Source: Brevibacillus brevis
GTDB taxonomy: Bacteria; Bacillota; Bacilli; Brevibacillales; Brevibacillaceae
Length of the DNA stretch: 64,000 bases
Direction: 5' to 3'
Assembly (NCBI RefSeq): GCF_001039275.2
Contig: NZ_CP030117.1
Location: 1,066,001 to 1,130,000, forward strand
Shown: positions 43,305 to 52,256 of the stretch, one piece after another
Position numbering within the stretch: the first letter of the stretch is position 1
Layout: the number at the start of each line of letters is the position of its first letter
Notes under the pieces: generated by a model
Seen by the model: only the letters and a program-made list of their open reading frames with translations
Databases searched by the model: none
What the model was told of the DNA's origin: nothing
Program-made: the position numbers and the translations under genes

Positions 43305-43701
43305 GATAATTAGCAAAAATGAATTAGATGAAAAAATTCGCCAAATAAAGCAAAATGAATTATCAGTACAAGAGTTAATTGATTGTTTGGATTCGAAACA
43401 AATGTATATTATCAGCAACACTATTATTCAATTGGTGAAACTAAAAATTAATAATTCGTTAGTTATTGCTAAGCTTCAAAATTTAACTCAATATATGGGT
43501 GAACGTTATGCTTTTGCAGAGGGAATTGGAATTGGACATTTTGCTATGGCAACACTATCAATCTTTAATACCTCTGACTCTTTATATGTGTATCATGAAA
43601 CTTTAAAAAATTTAATGGATATAGATATAGAGAGGATTAAAAAGGCAACTCTAATCCTGAATGACTTAATTGATAATGATATTAAGGAGGATAAAGGATA
43701 G
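43297..43701 (+). CDS. Putative immunity protein for the zincin toxin
   Basis: Encodes 134 aa from GTG 43297, overlapping the last codons of the toxin gene, which implies translational coupling. All-helical, Ile/Leu/Asn-rich and soluble (SVQELIDCLDSKQMYIISNT, GERYAFAEGIGIGHFAMAT). No known immunity family recognised. Strong A/T bias like the toxin tip. Overlap with a toxin gene and small size are the basis of the call. Confidence 0.65.
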   Translation: MIKIISKNELDEKIRQIKQNELSVQELIDCLDSKQMYIISNTIIQLVKLKINNSLVIAKLQNLTQYMGERYAFAEGIGIGHFAMATLSIFNTSDSLYVYHETLKNLMDIDIERIKKATLILNDLIDNDIKEDKG

Positions 43702-43863
43702 AAAGTTTTATTTCGGTGGGGCCACCCAGTACGGAATGAGCCCATCATTCAACCAATTACAGACTTAACCCATGTAATACCCGTACACAGATTTCTTCAT
43801 TTTCCTTGTACGCACATGAAGCTTTAATTTTATACCCTATTTAACGTAATAGTATTGCATCGA

Positions 43864-43908
43864 ACAGGTCGATTATGGTCAGATACCACCATGATTGACC
43901 TGTTTTTT
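43864..43908 (+). terminator. Strong terminator of the spike-toxin operon
   Basis: A 15-bp stem, 43864-43878 (ACAGGTCGATTATGG) with 43889-43903 (CCATGATTGACCTGT), two G-U pairs, followed by TTTTTT. The 160 nt before it have no gene. Confidence 0.9.
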
Positions 43909-43937
43909 GTTATGTTCGTTTTCTTGCGGTTTTTTCA

Positions 43938-44102
43938 AAAATAATTGGTGAAGGGGCGGTCAGAGAAATATTTACTGCAACTAATTGGGAGCATGAGCGA
44001 CAAGAGTCAATGCTATCGACCACTGAAATGATGGCTAGAAACATCGGGTGTAGTTCTAAGTCAGTAGAACGTCACATCAAGGAATTGGCAGGCAAGAAGA
44101 GT
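43938..44102 (+). pseudogene. Remnant of an HTH (replication/phage-type) protein
   Basis: An open frame without a start or ribosome site encodes WEHERQESMLSTTEMMARNI then GCSSKSVERHIKELAGKK, a winged-HTH segment like those of DnaD-type or plasmid/phage replication proteins. The similarity stops near 44100 where the next gene's terminator begins. Probably left over from a mobile or toxin-cassette element. Confidence 0.4.
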
Positions 44103-44119
44103 CCGGTAACGACGACACA

Positions 44120-44156
44120 TAAGAAACCCCCACTTCAACCGGTAGGTAAGTGGGGG
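44120..44156 (-). terminator. Terminator of the HIBADH-like gene
   Basis: CCCCCACTT (44127-44135) pairs with AAGTGGGGG (44148-44156); on the minus strand it is followed by TTTCTT. Confidence 0.7.
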
Positions 44157-44165
44157 GAGTATTAT

Positions 44166-45017
44166 TCATTTTCCCTCGAGATGACGCAGGATCGCCATCA
44201 AATCCAGCTCGCCCAAGCCTTCTTCCAATGCATGACGATAGGTCGCATTTACGGATTCAGCCAATGGGGTAGAGACGCCTGCTTCATTCGCAAGGCGAAG
44301 GTCCTTGGCCATATGCTTTAGGGCAAAGGCAGCCGGATAGTCGTCAGCGAGGATGGAAGCGGCCTTTCCGCGAATGAGTGGCGTTCCTACGGCGCTCTCG
44401 GAAATGATGTCCAGCATTTGCTCCGTACCAATGCCGAGGGATCGTGCGAATAATAAAGTTTCAGACACACCTTGTACTGTAATGCCGAGCAGCAGGTTGA
44501 TCGCCAGCTTCGCAGATGTACCCGCTCCGTTTGGTCCCAAATAAAAAGCGGCTTTGCCCAGCTTGTCCAGCATAGGCTTGGCTACCTCAAAATCCGCCTC
44601 TTCGCCGCCTACCATGATGACGAGCTTCCCTTCTTTTGCAGGTCCTACACTGCCAGATACAGGCGCATCGAGAAAGCGCAGCCCAGCTTGTTTGGCGTGC
44701 TCGGCAAGAAAACGGGAAGTATCTGGTGAAATGGTGCTCATGTCCACGGCCAGCTTTCCTTGCACGGGAAGACTCAAGAGACCACCTGAGCCCGTATAGA
44801 TTGCTTTTACGGCATCATCGTCACTTACCATCGTGAACAGTACATCGCTTTGTGCTACCAAATCTGACAGAGTGGCTGTCTCCTTCGCTCCCAGAGCCAC
44901 TAATGGTGCAGCTTTTCCCGGTGTACGATTCCAGACACGTACGTCGTAGCCAGCAGCTAGCAGATTGCTAGCCATTGGAATGCCCATATTCCCCAAACCA
45001 ATCCAACCGATGATCAT
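44166..45017 (-). CDS. 3-hydroxyisobutyrate dehydrogenase-family NAD(P) oxidoreductase
   Basis: Encodes 283 aa. The N-terminal Rossmann motif is IGWIGLGNMGIPMASNL. The family substrate motif is DAPVSGSVGPAKEGKL, and the catalytic Lys lies in GAGTSAKLAINLLLG. Members oxidise beta-hydroxyacids or reduce succinic semialdehyde. The ATG at 45017 follows AGGAGA. It follows the ProC-like gene on the same strand by 23 nt and may be cotranscribed. Confidence 0.87.
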   Translation of the reverse strand: MIIGWIGLGNMGIPMASNLLAAGYDVRVWNRTPGKAAPLVALGAKETATLSDLVAQSDVLFTMVSDDDAVKAIYTGSGGLLSLPVQGKLAVDMSTISPDTSRFLAEHAKQAGLRFLDAPVSGSVGPAKEGKLVIMVGGEEADFEVAKPMLDKLGKAAFYLGPNGAGTSAKLAINLLLGITVQGVSETLLFARSLGIGTEQMLDIISESAVGTPLIRGKAASILADDYPAAFALKHMAKDLRLANEAGVSTPLAESVNATYRHALEEGLGELDLMAILRHLEGK

Positions 45018-45040
45018 CGTCTTGTTCTCCTATCCGTGAT

Positions 45041-45856
45041 TTATGCTTTTATTTGCTGTTGGACAAGTATCTTTAAAGCAGCGTGCTTGGATTCTGTCAT
45101 TGCAAACAACTCGTCAAATCCGGAAGGAAGCGTCTTGTCAAGAACACGCAAGCCTTCCTCGGTAATGCCACCTTTGGTAGCAACACGCTCGATTAGCTGG
45201 TCGAAGCTAAGCTGTTCATTTTTGAGCAAAAGAGCGGTTCCCAGCATCGTTTCCACCAGCATGCTTCTCGCAGTATCCAAGTCAAGCTCTGGTGTTTTGC
45301 GAACGGCTGCCTGGGCGAACAAGTCAAGAATCCCTGCGATCAGTCCTGGTGCGCTACTGGTGAGGATCGTTGCTGTTTCGATCTCGACCTCGGACACTTC
45401 CTGTGATTGACTAATGGAAGACAAGAGCGTGAGAAGGTCATTGCGATCCTCTGCACTTGTTCGACTGCTACATGTAAACAACGATACACCATGCAACTCT
45501 TGCGAAGTGACGGTAGGAATTACCTTGCTTACGGCTCCAGCATGGACGGTTTCCAAATCATCGATGCTAACGCCTGCTGCCACAGAAACAATATGTACAC
45601 TTTCAGGGATAGACAACTCACGCAGTAGAGGCAGGATATCCAGTGGCTTTGTGCAGAGAAAGACCAGCTTTGCCTGGTCGCACACCTCTTGCGCACTTTC
45701 GGCTATGAGAATGCTATGTGATGCTTGCAGATTTTCAGCCTTTTCTCTTGTTCGATTGAAGACGCTGATATGCTCGGGCTGGATCACACCGCTTTTACAG
45801 AGTGATTTCACCAGCATTTGTCCCATACTGCCTAATCCAATGATTCCAATTCGCAT
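45041..45856 (-). CDS. Pyrroline-5-carboxylate reductase-like protein (ProC/ComER family)
   Basis: Encodes 271 aa; ATG 45856 follows GGGGGG at 7 nt. The N-terminus MRIGIIGLGSMGQMLVKSL is a dinucleotide-binding fold; VFNRTREKAENL, LVFLCTKPLDILPLL and VIPTVTSQELHGVSLF follow the P5CR layout. The C-terminal part includes GLIAGILDLFAQAA and TKGGITEEGLRVLDK. Size and divergence point to the ComER branch, whose role is not settled. It is not beside comEA here. Confidence 0.78.
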   Translation of the reverse strand: MRIGIIGLGSMGQMLVKSLCKSGVIQPEHISVFNRTREKAENLQASHSILIAESAQEVCDQAKLVFLCTKPLDILPLLRELSIPESVHIVSVAAGVSIDDLETVHAGAVSKVIPTVTSQELHGVSLFTCSSRTSAEDRNDLLTLLSSISQSQEVSEVEIETATILTSSAPGLIAGILDLFAQAAVRKTPELDLDTARSMLVETMLGTALLLKNEQLSFDQLIERVATKGGITEEGLRVLDKTLPSGFDELFAMTESKHAALKILVQQQIKA

Positions 45857-45890
45857 GTGCAAACCCCCCGTCTTATTGTAACGTAGCCTC

Positions 45891-45935
45891 ATGAAAAAAG
45901 GTACAGCCTCCCATGTGAGAGCACTGTACCTTTGC
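45891..45935 (-). terminator. Terminator of yugP
   Basis: AAAGGTACAG and CTGTACCTTTTTT pair across 45935-45895 on the minus strand, ending in a T-run. Confidence 0.8.
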
Positions 45936-45951
45936 AGTTTCGTTAAAGAGA

Positions 45952-46632
45952 TTAGTCGTCAGAGCTACGGAAAATCATGATGTACTTCGCCAACTCGAGA
46001 ACAGAGATCAGAGCGGCAGCTACGTAAGTCAGAGCGGCTGCGCCCAGTACTTTGCTTGCTCCACGCTCTTCTTCATTGCGGATGAAGCCCATTTTGAGCA
46101 TCAGTTCTTTCGCACGGCTACTTGCGTTAAACTCGACAGGCAGTGTCACGAGCTGGAAAGCAACTGCTCCGGAGAAGAAGATAATCCCGATGAGCAGGAG
46201 TCCAGCCATTTTAAAGAAGAAACCAGCCAACAGCAGCAATGGCGCCACACCGGACACCAGATTGACTACTGGGAAAATACGATGACGTGCTACCAGCATC
46301 GGGTAGGAGACCTTGTGTTGAATCGCATGGCCGACCTCGTGACAAGCAACGGACAGGGATGCAATCGAGTTTCCGAAGTATACAGGATCAGACAGGCGTA
46401 CGACACGGTCAGTCGGGTCGTAGTGGTCAGTCAATGTACCTGGGATGTGCTGAACAGGAACGTTCGTCAAGCCGTTCGCATCGAGCATGCGGCGGGCAGC
46501 CTCTGCACCGGTAAGACCGGAGGAGGTAGGAACTTCGGCGAATTTGTTAAAAGTTCCTTTCACACGGAACTGTGCCCAGAGCGACAGTCCGAATGCAATC
46601 AGAATCAGGAAATCCATAGGATGGAAAAACAT
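45952..46632 (-). CDS. yugP: YugP-like membrane zinc metallopeptidase
   Basis: Encodes 226 aa. It has an N-terminal membrane segment, the HExxH motif in SVACHEVGHAIQH (about residue 98-102), and three further hydrophobic segments (VVNLVSGVAPLLLLAGFFF, LLLIGIIFFSGAVAFQLVT, ALTYVAAALISVLELAKYI). FNASSRAKELM carries the likely third ligand region. Peptidase family of neutral zinc membrane proteins; substrates unknown. Confidence 0.88.
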   Translation of the reverse strand: MFFHPMDFLILIAFGLSLWAQFRVKGTFNKFAEVPTSSGLTGAEAARRMLDANGLTNVPVQHIPGTLTDHYDPTDRVVRLSDPVYFGNSIASLSVACHEVGHAIQHKVSYPMLVARHRIFPVVNLVSGVAPLLLLAGFFFKMAGLLLIGIIFFSGAVAFQLVTLPVEFNASSRAKELMLKMGFIRNEEERGASKVLGAAALTYVAAALISVLELAKYIMIFRSSDD

Positions 46633-46758
46633 TCCACACTCACTCCTCGTTGTAATCTATGAAAACGAAATGTTGCTAAGCCATACATGTAACCCTACTA
46701 CTTCATTCTGTCCCATATTCATGTATACGAATAAGTCCTGTGACAGTTTCACTATTTT

Positions 46759-46787
46759 ATTGTACAATCTCTGACTATTATTGACAA
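46759..46787 (-). promoter_or_regulatory. Sigma-A promoter of yugP
   Basis: On the minus strand TTGTCA (46787-46782), 17-nt spacer, TACAAT (46764-46759). Confidence 0.75.
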
Positions 46788-46800
46788 TGTTGCTGCATGC

Positions 46801-46852
46801 GAAAAAAACAGACACATTCCTCGTCATTATGATTGGGAATGTGTCTGTTTTG
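46801..46852 (-). terminator. Terminator of the hemL operon
   Basis: ACAGACACATTCC pairs with GGAATGTGTCTGT over a 14-nt loop; seven T follow on the minus strand. It begins 5 nt after the stop of the 46-aa gene. Confidence 0.9.
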
Positions 46853-46856
46853 ATGC

Positions 46857-46997
46857 TCATCTGTCGTGATTTTGGGTTTTGTGATGCTCGGTTTTGCGTG
46901 GGTTTTGAAAGCCGGTCACTTCGAGCATTTTACTGCTCATTTTGGAATCCAACGTCTTTTCAGGAGCCTGCGGATATGATTTTTCACCTTTGGACAC
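46857..46997 (-). CDS. 46-aa hydrophilic protein downstream of hemL
   Basis: GTG at 46997 is 7 nt after GAGGAGGA; TGA at 46857-46859. The product begins MSKGEKSYPQAPEKTLDSKM and ends KTEHHKTQNHDR; very polar, Lys/Glu/His-rich, no hydrophobic core, so probably unstructured. It lies 79 nt after hemL on the same strand and directly before a strong terminator. No family recognised. Confidence 0.6.
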   Translation of the reverse strand: MSKGEKSYPQAPEKTLDSKMSSKMLEVTGFQNPRKTEHHKTQNHDR

Positions 46998-47076
46998 CGG
47001 GATATCCTCCTCGAAAACATAATCGCGAACAGGCTTATTATTTCCTTGGACGGATGCGAAAGGACGTGGGAATGGT

Positions 47077-48363
47077 TTACAGCTGAGAAAAGGCGCGGTC
47101 TACAGCTGCGATGGTGTATTGAATGTCTTCTTCTGTATGAGCTGTGGTCACGAACCAGGCTTCATATTTGGATGGTGCCAGGCATACACCTTCATTCAGC
47201 ATCAGTTGGAAGAAGCGGGCAAAAATTTCTCCATTCGCTTTCTGAGCAGCATCATAATCATGAACAGGCTCGTCCGTGAAGTAAACAGCCAGTGCCCCTT
47301 TTACACGATTGAGCTGAATGGTTACGCCGTGTTTGTTGGCTGCTTCGGTGATTCCGTTCGCAAGCATGGCGCCCAATCGTTCGAATTCATCGTACACGCC
47401 CGGCTGTTTCAATACTTCCAGGCAGGCAATTCCCGCACGGATGGAAGCAGGATTACCGGCCATTGTTCCTGCTTGATACGCAGGTCCGAGTGGAGCGACT
47501 TGCTCCATGATTTCCTGACGTCCGCCATAAGCGCCGATTGGTAGACCGCCACCGATAATTTTGCCCAATGCAGTCAGATCAGGCTCGACTCCGAGGAGGT
47601 TTTGTGCTCCGCCATAGCAGAAGCGGAAGGCCGTGATCACTTCATCGTAGACGACAAGGGCGCCAGCTTCGTGCGTAATGCGGTTAACCTCTTCCAGGAA
47701 GCCAGGCTCAGGTGCCACGATACCGAAGTTACCGACAATCGGCTCAACGAGGACGCAAGCCGTTTCGCTTCCCCATTTGCTCATAGCATTTGCGAATGCT
47801 TCGACATTATTAAAAGGTACCGTAATGACTTCGCTGGCAATGCTTTGTGGAATACCTGCACTGTCCGGAATCCCCAAGGTAGATGGACCGGAGCCCGCAG
47901 CAACGAGCACCAAATCAGAGTGGCCGTGGTAGCAGCCTGCGAATTTGATGATTTTGACACGACCGGTATAGGCACGCGCTACACGAATGCAGGTCATGAC
48001 TGCTTCTGTACCGGAGTTATTAAATCGAATGCGCTCCATCGAAGGGATTGCTTCGCGGATCATGTTTGCGAAGGTAATTTCCCATGGAGTAGGAGTACCG
48101 TACAGGGTTCCGTTGGCAGCCGCTTCGCAAATCGCTTTGGTTACATGTGGATGGGCATGGCCAGTAATGATGGGGCCATATGCTGCTAAATAGTCAATAT
48201 ATCGATTGCCGTCCACGTCCCAGAAATACGCGCCCTGGGCACGTTCCATCGTTACGGGTGCTCCCCCGCCTACAGCCTTGAAAGAGCGGGAAGGGCTGTT
48301 TACCCCGCCCAGAATGACGTCGAGTGCTTCCTCGTGCAGTTGCGCGGATCGTTCACGTTTCAT
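47077..48363 (-). CDS. gsaB: Glutamate-1-semialdehyde 2,1-aminomutase
   Basis: Encodes 428 aa. It converts glutamate-1-semialdehyde to 5-aminolevulinate, using PLP, in heme synthesis. [15 protein letters not shown] is the N-terminal signature, [11 protein letters not shown] binds PLP via Asp, and the Schiff-base Lys is in [19 protein letters not shown]. No other hem genes are near; the order gsaB-bcp-perR as in B. subtilis points to the gsaB rather than the hemL locus. Confidence 0.92.
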   Translation of the reverse strand: MKRERSAQLHEEALDVILGGVNSPSRSFKAVGGGAPVTMERAQGAYFWDVDGNRYIDYLAAYGPIITGHAHPHVTKAICEAAANGTLYGTPTPWEITFANMIREAIPSMERIRFNNSGTEAVMTCIRVARAYTGRVKIIKFAGCYHGHSDLVLVAAGSGPSTLGIPDSAGIPQSIASEVITVPFNNVEAFANAMSKWGSETACVLVEPIVGNFGIVAPEPGFLEEVNRITHEAGALVVYDEVITAFRFCYGGAQNLLGVEPDLTALGKIIGGGLPIGAYGGRQEIMEQVAPLGPAYQAGTMAGNPASIRAGIACLEVLKQPGVYDEFERLGAMLANGITEAANKHGVTIQLNRVKGALAVYFTDEPVHDYDAAQKANGEIFARFFQLMLNEGVCLAPSKYEAWFVTTAHTEEDIQYTIAAVDRAFSQL

Positions 48364-48528
48364 GCATATTCCCTCTTTTCTTTTGGAACTACCTCTTTTG
48401 GAAAAAGTCCTTCATTATCTTACCACAGCTATTCAACAACTGGATATGAACGGAGAGCTATAGATGAAGGAAAGGAAAAATGATACAATTTTCAAGCAAA
48501 TCACTCCATGCGTAAAGGCGGGGTCATC

Positions 48529-49371
48529 ATGAAACTTGAGTGCATTTCCATGAAAGGAAGCGGCAAAAGCAATGAGGACGCCTACGTGATTCAGCAGGTT
48601 AAGCATGTGTATGCAGTTATCGACGGCATTACGTCGCTGATTCCGTATGAGAATGCAACAGGACAGACAGGTGGAGCTATCGCGGCTGAGCTCGTTAAAA
48701 ACCAGCTGGAAGCAATGCCGGAGGATGCAGCTTTGCACGATTATTTGGAGACGATAAACGAAACTCTTCAGGAACGTATGTAGCAGAGTGGCATCGATCT
48801 TGAGAAAAAGGAAGCATTGTGGGGAGCGGCCTGTGCAGTCGTCCGTGTAGGAGATGCCCATATCGAGTACGCGCAGTTGGGAGATTGCATGATATTTGCC
48901 GTCTATGAGGATGACGCTGTGCGACCCCTGACGCATACGCAAGTCAGCCATTTGGAACAGGCCGCCTTGGCGAAGTGGGAAGAAGGAATTCATGAAGGAT
49001 TGTGTACGCGAACAGAGCTGTACGAACGATGTATGGACATCCTGATCCATAACCGCTATCAGGCGAATGGACCAGGAGGCTATGGCGTGTTGAATGGCGA
49101 TGCTGCCTGTCGTGATTTTATTGAGTATGGACGCATGAATCGAATTGGCGTGAAGGCATTGGTTCTCATAACGGATGGCCTTTTCATGCCGAGAGCTTTA
49201 AGTGGATCACAGCCGAAGTGGGAAGAGACGGTGCTGCCGATCGTACATAAAGGGTTGCAACGTTATACAGACGAGCTCATCTCTCTGGAAAACAACGACC
49301 CCGAATGCATCCGCTATATCCGCTTTAAAAAGTCAGACGACAAAACGGGCATGATCCTTTATCTTCATTAA
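48529..49371 (+). pseudogene. PP2C-like phosphatase gene interrupted by an in-frame TAG
   Basis: ATG 48529 follows GGCGGGG. The frame runs to a TAG at 48781-48783 and then continues open in the same frame to TAA at 49369-49371 (281 codons in all). Part 1 has AVIDGITSLIPYEN, part 2 has LGDCMIFAVYEDD and ALVLITDGLFMPRA, together the PP2C-type layout of Asp-Gly motifs. The second part has no good start of its own. The gene is thus a recent pseudogene by nonsense mutation, or read through. Flanked by gsaB (divergent) and the ABC-2 operon. Confidence 0.75.
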
Positions 49372-49460
49372 CAGTTTGGTGCAGTTTGCCTTTTGCACAA
49401 ATCGATTGGCTCATATACACTACAAATGGTATTTAAGCGAAGAAAAAAGGACGGTTTTGC

Positions 49461-50471
49461 ATGATTCAGGTAAATCATTTACAAAAGGATTTCCGCATCC
49501 ATCAGGCCAGACCGGGCCTTGGTGGTGCGTTTCGTGATTTGTTTAGTCGGGAGTACAAGACGGTAAATGCGGTGGATGACCTTTCTTTTACAGTAGAGGA
49601 AGGGGAAATGTTCGCACTGATTGGGGAAAATGGTGCCGGAAAATCGACCACGATCAAGATGCTGACCGGTATCTTGACCCCGAGCGACGGCGAAATCGTC
49701 ATTAACGGCTATGTGCCCTTCAAGCAGCGGGAAGAGTACGTTCGTTCCATCGGAGTTGTTTTCGGGCAGCGCTCTCAGCTTTGGTGGGACCTATCGCCGC
49801 TAGAGTCCTTCCGCCTGTTGAAAAGTGTTTATAAGGTTGACGAAGCAGAAGGAGAAAAGTGGCTGGAGCGTTTGATTGAGGAGCTGGAAATTTCCCCGTT
49901 CGTCAGTCAGCCAGTGCGCAAGCTGAGTCTCGGACAGCGGATGCGCTGCGAAGTGGCTGCTTCGTTGATTCATAAGCCGCGCCTGCTGTTTCTCGATGAA
50001 CCGACAGTTGGACTCGATGTGCTCGTTAAGCAAAAAATCCGTGAGTTTCTCCGCAATCTGAACGAGACGGAAAATATGACAATCTTGTTGACGACTCACG
50101 ATGTGTCAGACATCGAAGCCCTCTGTAAACGCGTGCTTGTCATGGACAAAGGGAAGCTGATCTTCGATGGCTTGCTGAATGATCTCAAGGAAAAATGGGG
50201 CAATGGCACAGAGGTGTCCTTCCAAATGAAAAAGCGCACTTCAGCAGCCGCACTCCGTCAAGCATTGGGAGAGATGCCTTGTGAGATCGAGCAAATCAAC
50301 GATTTTACCCTCAGTGTAAAGGTAGCGCGCAGTCAGGAAATGCTGCCCTTTGTTTTGTCGACAGTCATGTCATCCTTTGAAGTCAGTGACGTGAAAATCG
50401 AGGAGACGAGCACAGAGGATATCGTTCGCAACATTTATTCCTCAGACCAAGAGGTAGCCAGCCATGCGTAA
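49461..50471 (+). CDS. ABC-2 exporter ATP-binding protein
   Basis: Encodes 336 aa. Walker A GENGAGKST, Q-loop VVFGQRSQLWWDLSP, signature LSLGQRMRCEVAASLIHKP, Walker B LLFLDEPTVGLD and H-loop TTHD are all present. A C-terminal domain (about 240-330) is typical of the antibiotic-type ABC-2 ATPases. It overlaps the following permease by 8 nt. With the two permeases it forms an exporter for an unknown substrate; the three-gene set between gsaB and bcp is also found in Bacillus cereus (from memory). Confidence 0.92.
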   Translation: MIQVNHLQKDFRIHQARPGLGGAFRDLFSREYKTVNAVDDLSFTVEEGEMFALIGENGAGKSTTIKMLTGILTPSDGEIVINGYVPFKQREEYVRSIGVVFGQRSQLWWDLSPLESFRLLKSVYKVDEAEGEKWLERLIEELEISPFVSQPVRKLSLGQRMRCEVAASLIHKPRLLFLDEPTVGLDVLVKQKIREFLRNLNETENMTILLTTHDVSDIEALCKRVLVMDKGKLIFDGLLNDLKEKWGNGTEVSFQMKKRTSAAALRQALGEMPCEIEQINDFTLSVKVARSQEMLPFVLSTVMSSFEVSDVKIEETSTEDIVRNIYSSDQEVASHA

Positions 50472-51258
50472 GCTTTATATGGAACTCATCCGCATGAGGT
50501 TTTTGACGATGCTTGCCTATCGTGTGAACTATTACAGCGGGATCATTATTTACGCGATTAACATCGGTGCGTACTACTTTTTATGGGGAGCGATCTACGG
50601 AGGCCAGCAGCAGTTGGGCGGGCTTACGGTGGAACAAATGACTTCCTACGTTGCGATTGCTTGGATGTCGCGGGCGTTTTATTTTAACAACATCGATACA
50701 GAAATAGCCCAAGACGTCCGAGAAGGCAAGGTCGCGATCGAAATGATACGCCCTTATAATTACTTGTCCGTGAAAACGGCGCAGGCGTTTGGGGAAGGGA
50801 TCTTTCGCTTTCTCTTTTTCGCGGGTCCAGGGATATTCCTTATCAGCCTAATCATTCCGTTCAGCTTCCCGGCGACAGCGACTGGATGGGGGCTGTATTT
50901 GATCAGCTTGATGTGTGCGTTTTTGATCAATACACAAATTAATCTGGTAACCGGCTTGCTGACTTTCTTCTTGTTCCGAAACGATGGCATGATGCGAGCC
51001 AAGCGAGTCGTGGTGGATCTGTTATCTGGTCTCGTGCTGCCGATCAGCTTTTTCCCGGGCTGGGCGCAAACGGCAATGGGGTATCTTCCATTTCAGGCGG
51101 TCAACTACTATCCGAGCCTGATCTTCACAGGTGCGATTACAACGGAACGTTCCTGGGAATTGATCGGTTTTCAGGTCATCTGGATGTTTGTCATACTGGT
51201 TCCCATCTTGGTGATGTGGCGTCTTGCCCGCAACAAGCTGGTTGTGCAAGGAGGGTAG
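50464..51258 (+). CDS. ABC-2 family permease (first)
   Basis: Encodes 264 aa, about six hydrophobic segments. LAYRVNYYSGIIIYAINIGAY at the N-terminus and VREGKVAIEMIRPYNYLSVK are typical of the ABC2_membrane_6 group. Overlaps the ATPase gene end and ends 8 nt before the second permease. Confidence 0.87.
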   Translation: MRKLYMELIRMRFLTMLAYRVNYYSGIIIYAINIGAYYFLWGAIYGGQQQLGGLTVEQMTSYVAIAWMSRAFYFNNIDTEIAQDVREGKVAIEMIRPYNYLSVKTAQAFGEGIFRFLFFAGPGIFLISLIIPFSFPATATGWGLYLISLMCAFLINTQINLVTGLLTFFLFRNDGMMRAKRVVVDLLSGLVLPISFFPGWAQTAMGYLPFQAVNYYPSLIFTGAITTERSWELIGFQVIWMFVILVPILVMWRLARNKLVVQGG

Positions 51259-51266
51259 AGTAGAGC

Positions 51267-52064
51267 ATGCAAAACATGAAACATATTTTTAGTATTTTTG
51301 CCGACTACCTGAGCCAGTACTTCAAGACGAGACTTGCCTATCGAACGGATTTTCTCGGGGATTTTGTGTCCAATCTGGTTTCTGAGCTGATCAATCTCAT
51401 CTTTATTATTGTCGTGTTCACGCATGTTCCGCTGATGGGGGATTGGACGCGTGACGAGATTATCTTTATCTATGGTTTCTTTTTGGTTCCATACGCGTTG
51501 TTCTCGATGTTCTTCGGTTTTTGGGACTTCAACGAACGGTATATTATCCGAGGTGAGATGGATCGCATACTGACGAGGCCGATTCACAATCTGGCGCAGG
51601 TGTGTCTCGAATCGATTGCGCCAGACCGCATTTTTGGAGTCATAACCGGGATCATCATTATGGGGTATGCTGCCATTCAACTCGATTTGTCGTTTTACTG
51701 GTACGACGTGTTCATCTTTATCGGGCTCTCGATCAGCGGGGCACTGATTTACGGTGGCGTGTATACCGCGATTGCTGCGGTTAGCTTCTTTTCCGACTCG
51801 CGGACAGGGATTGCCCCGATGATTTACAACATCCAGCAATATGGGCGCTATCCGGTAGACGTGTACAATAAGGCTATTCGCTTTGTGCTCACCTACGTGC
51901 TGCCGTTTGCCTTCGTAGGTGTTTATCCGGCGGCATACTTTTTGCGCAAGGAAGTCTGGTACACATATGCGGCAATGACGCCAGTAGTGGCTGTTATTTT
52001 CTTTGGGATTGGGCTTCTCGTTTGGAACTGGGGTGTCACGAAGTATCGGGGAGCGGGTTCTTGA
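51267..52064 (+). CDS. ABC-2 family permease (second)
   Basis: Encodes 265 aa with about six hydrophobic segments. TRLAYRTDFLGDFVSNLVSELINL and IIRGEMDRILTRPIHNLAQV repeat the plan of the first permease, so the two likely form a heterodimer with the ATPase. AGGAGGGTAGAG precedes the ATG. Confidence 0.87.
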   Translation: MQNMKHIFSIFADYLSQYFKTRLAYRTDFLGDFVSNLVSELINLIFIIVVFTHVPLMGDWTRDEIIFIYGFFLVPYALFSMFFGFWDFNERYIIRGEMDRILTRPIHNLAQVCLESIAPDRIFGVITGIIIMGYAAIQLDLSFYWYDVFIFIGLSISGALIYGGVYTAIAAVSFFSDSRTGIAPMIYNIQQYGRYPVDVYNKAIRFVLTYVLPFAFVGVYPAAYFLRKEVWYTYAAMTPVVAVIFFGIGLLVWNWGVTKYRGAGS

Positions 52065-52126
52065 TGATTTATAATCTGAAGTCGTTGTGGTAATATTGGA
52101 TGTAACGAGATCGAAAAGCATAAGGT

Positions 52127-52161
52127 AAAAAAAGACCGTCCCGGCGGCAACCGGAACGGTC
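52127..52161 (-). terminator. Terminator of the minus-strand toxin transcript
   Basis: GACCGTTCCGG pairs with CCGGGACGGTC (52161-52134), followed by seven T on the minus strand. The hairpin is symmetrical and may also stop the ABC-2 operon. Confidence 0.8.
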
Positions 52162-52217
52162 GGTACAATAGGCGCTTCCCCCTAAAGGGGTGCGGCTCAA
52201 TACTATGTTGTGAAATA

Positions 52218-52256
52218 GACCGCAGAGCTGTCAACTCAAGGGCGGTCTTTTCTTTT
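52218..52256 (+). ncRNA. Possible antitoxin RNA 3' end / plus-strand terminator
   Basis: GACCGC (52219-52224) pairs with GCGGTC (about 52242-52247), followed by TTTTCTTTTT on the plus strand. It lies inside the 3' end of the toxin ORF, as in type I systems where antisense RNA and toxin mRNA overlap at their 3' ends. No convincing plus-strand promoter was located. Confidence 0.4.

Noticed and set aside
36819..43701. A complete type VI secretion system or prophage
   Set aside because: No sheath, tube, baseplate, ATPase, capsid, terminase or integrase gene is seen; only spike, tip, accessory and toxin genes.
44010..44321. Intact 103-aa gene at the edge of the toxin operon
   Set aside because: Only the first ~30 residues resemble an HTH; the rest is antisense to the HIBADH-like gene, so it is called a remnant.
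51171..52121. Minus-strand open frame of 316 codons across the second ABC-2 permease
   Set aside because: Fully antisense to two well-supported genes, composition shadow (Arg/Asn/His-rich), no family motif or ribosome site.
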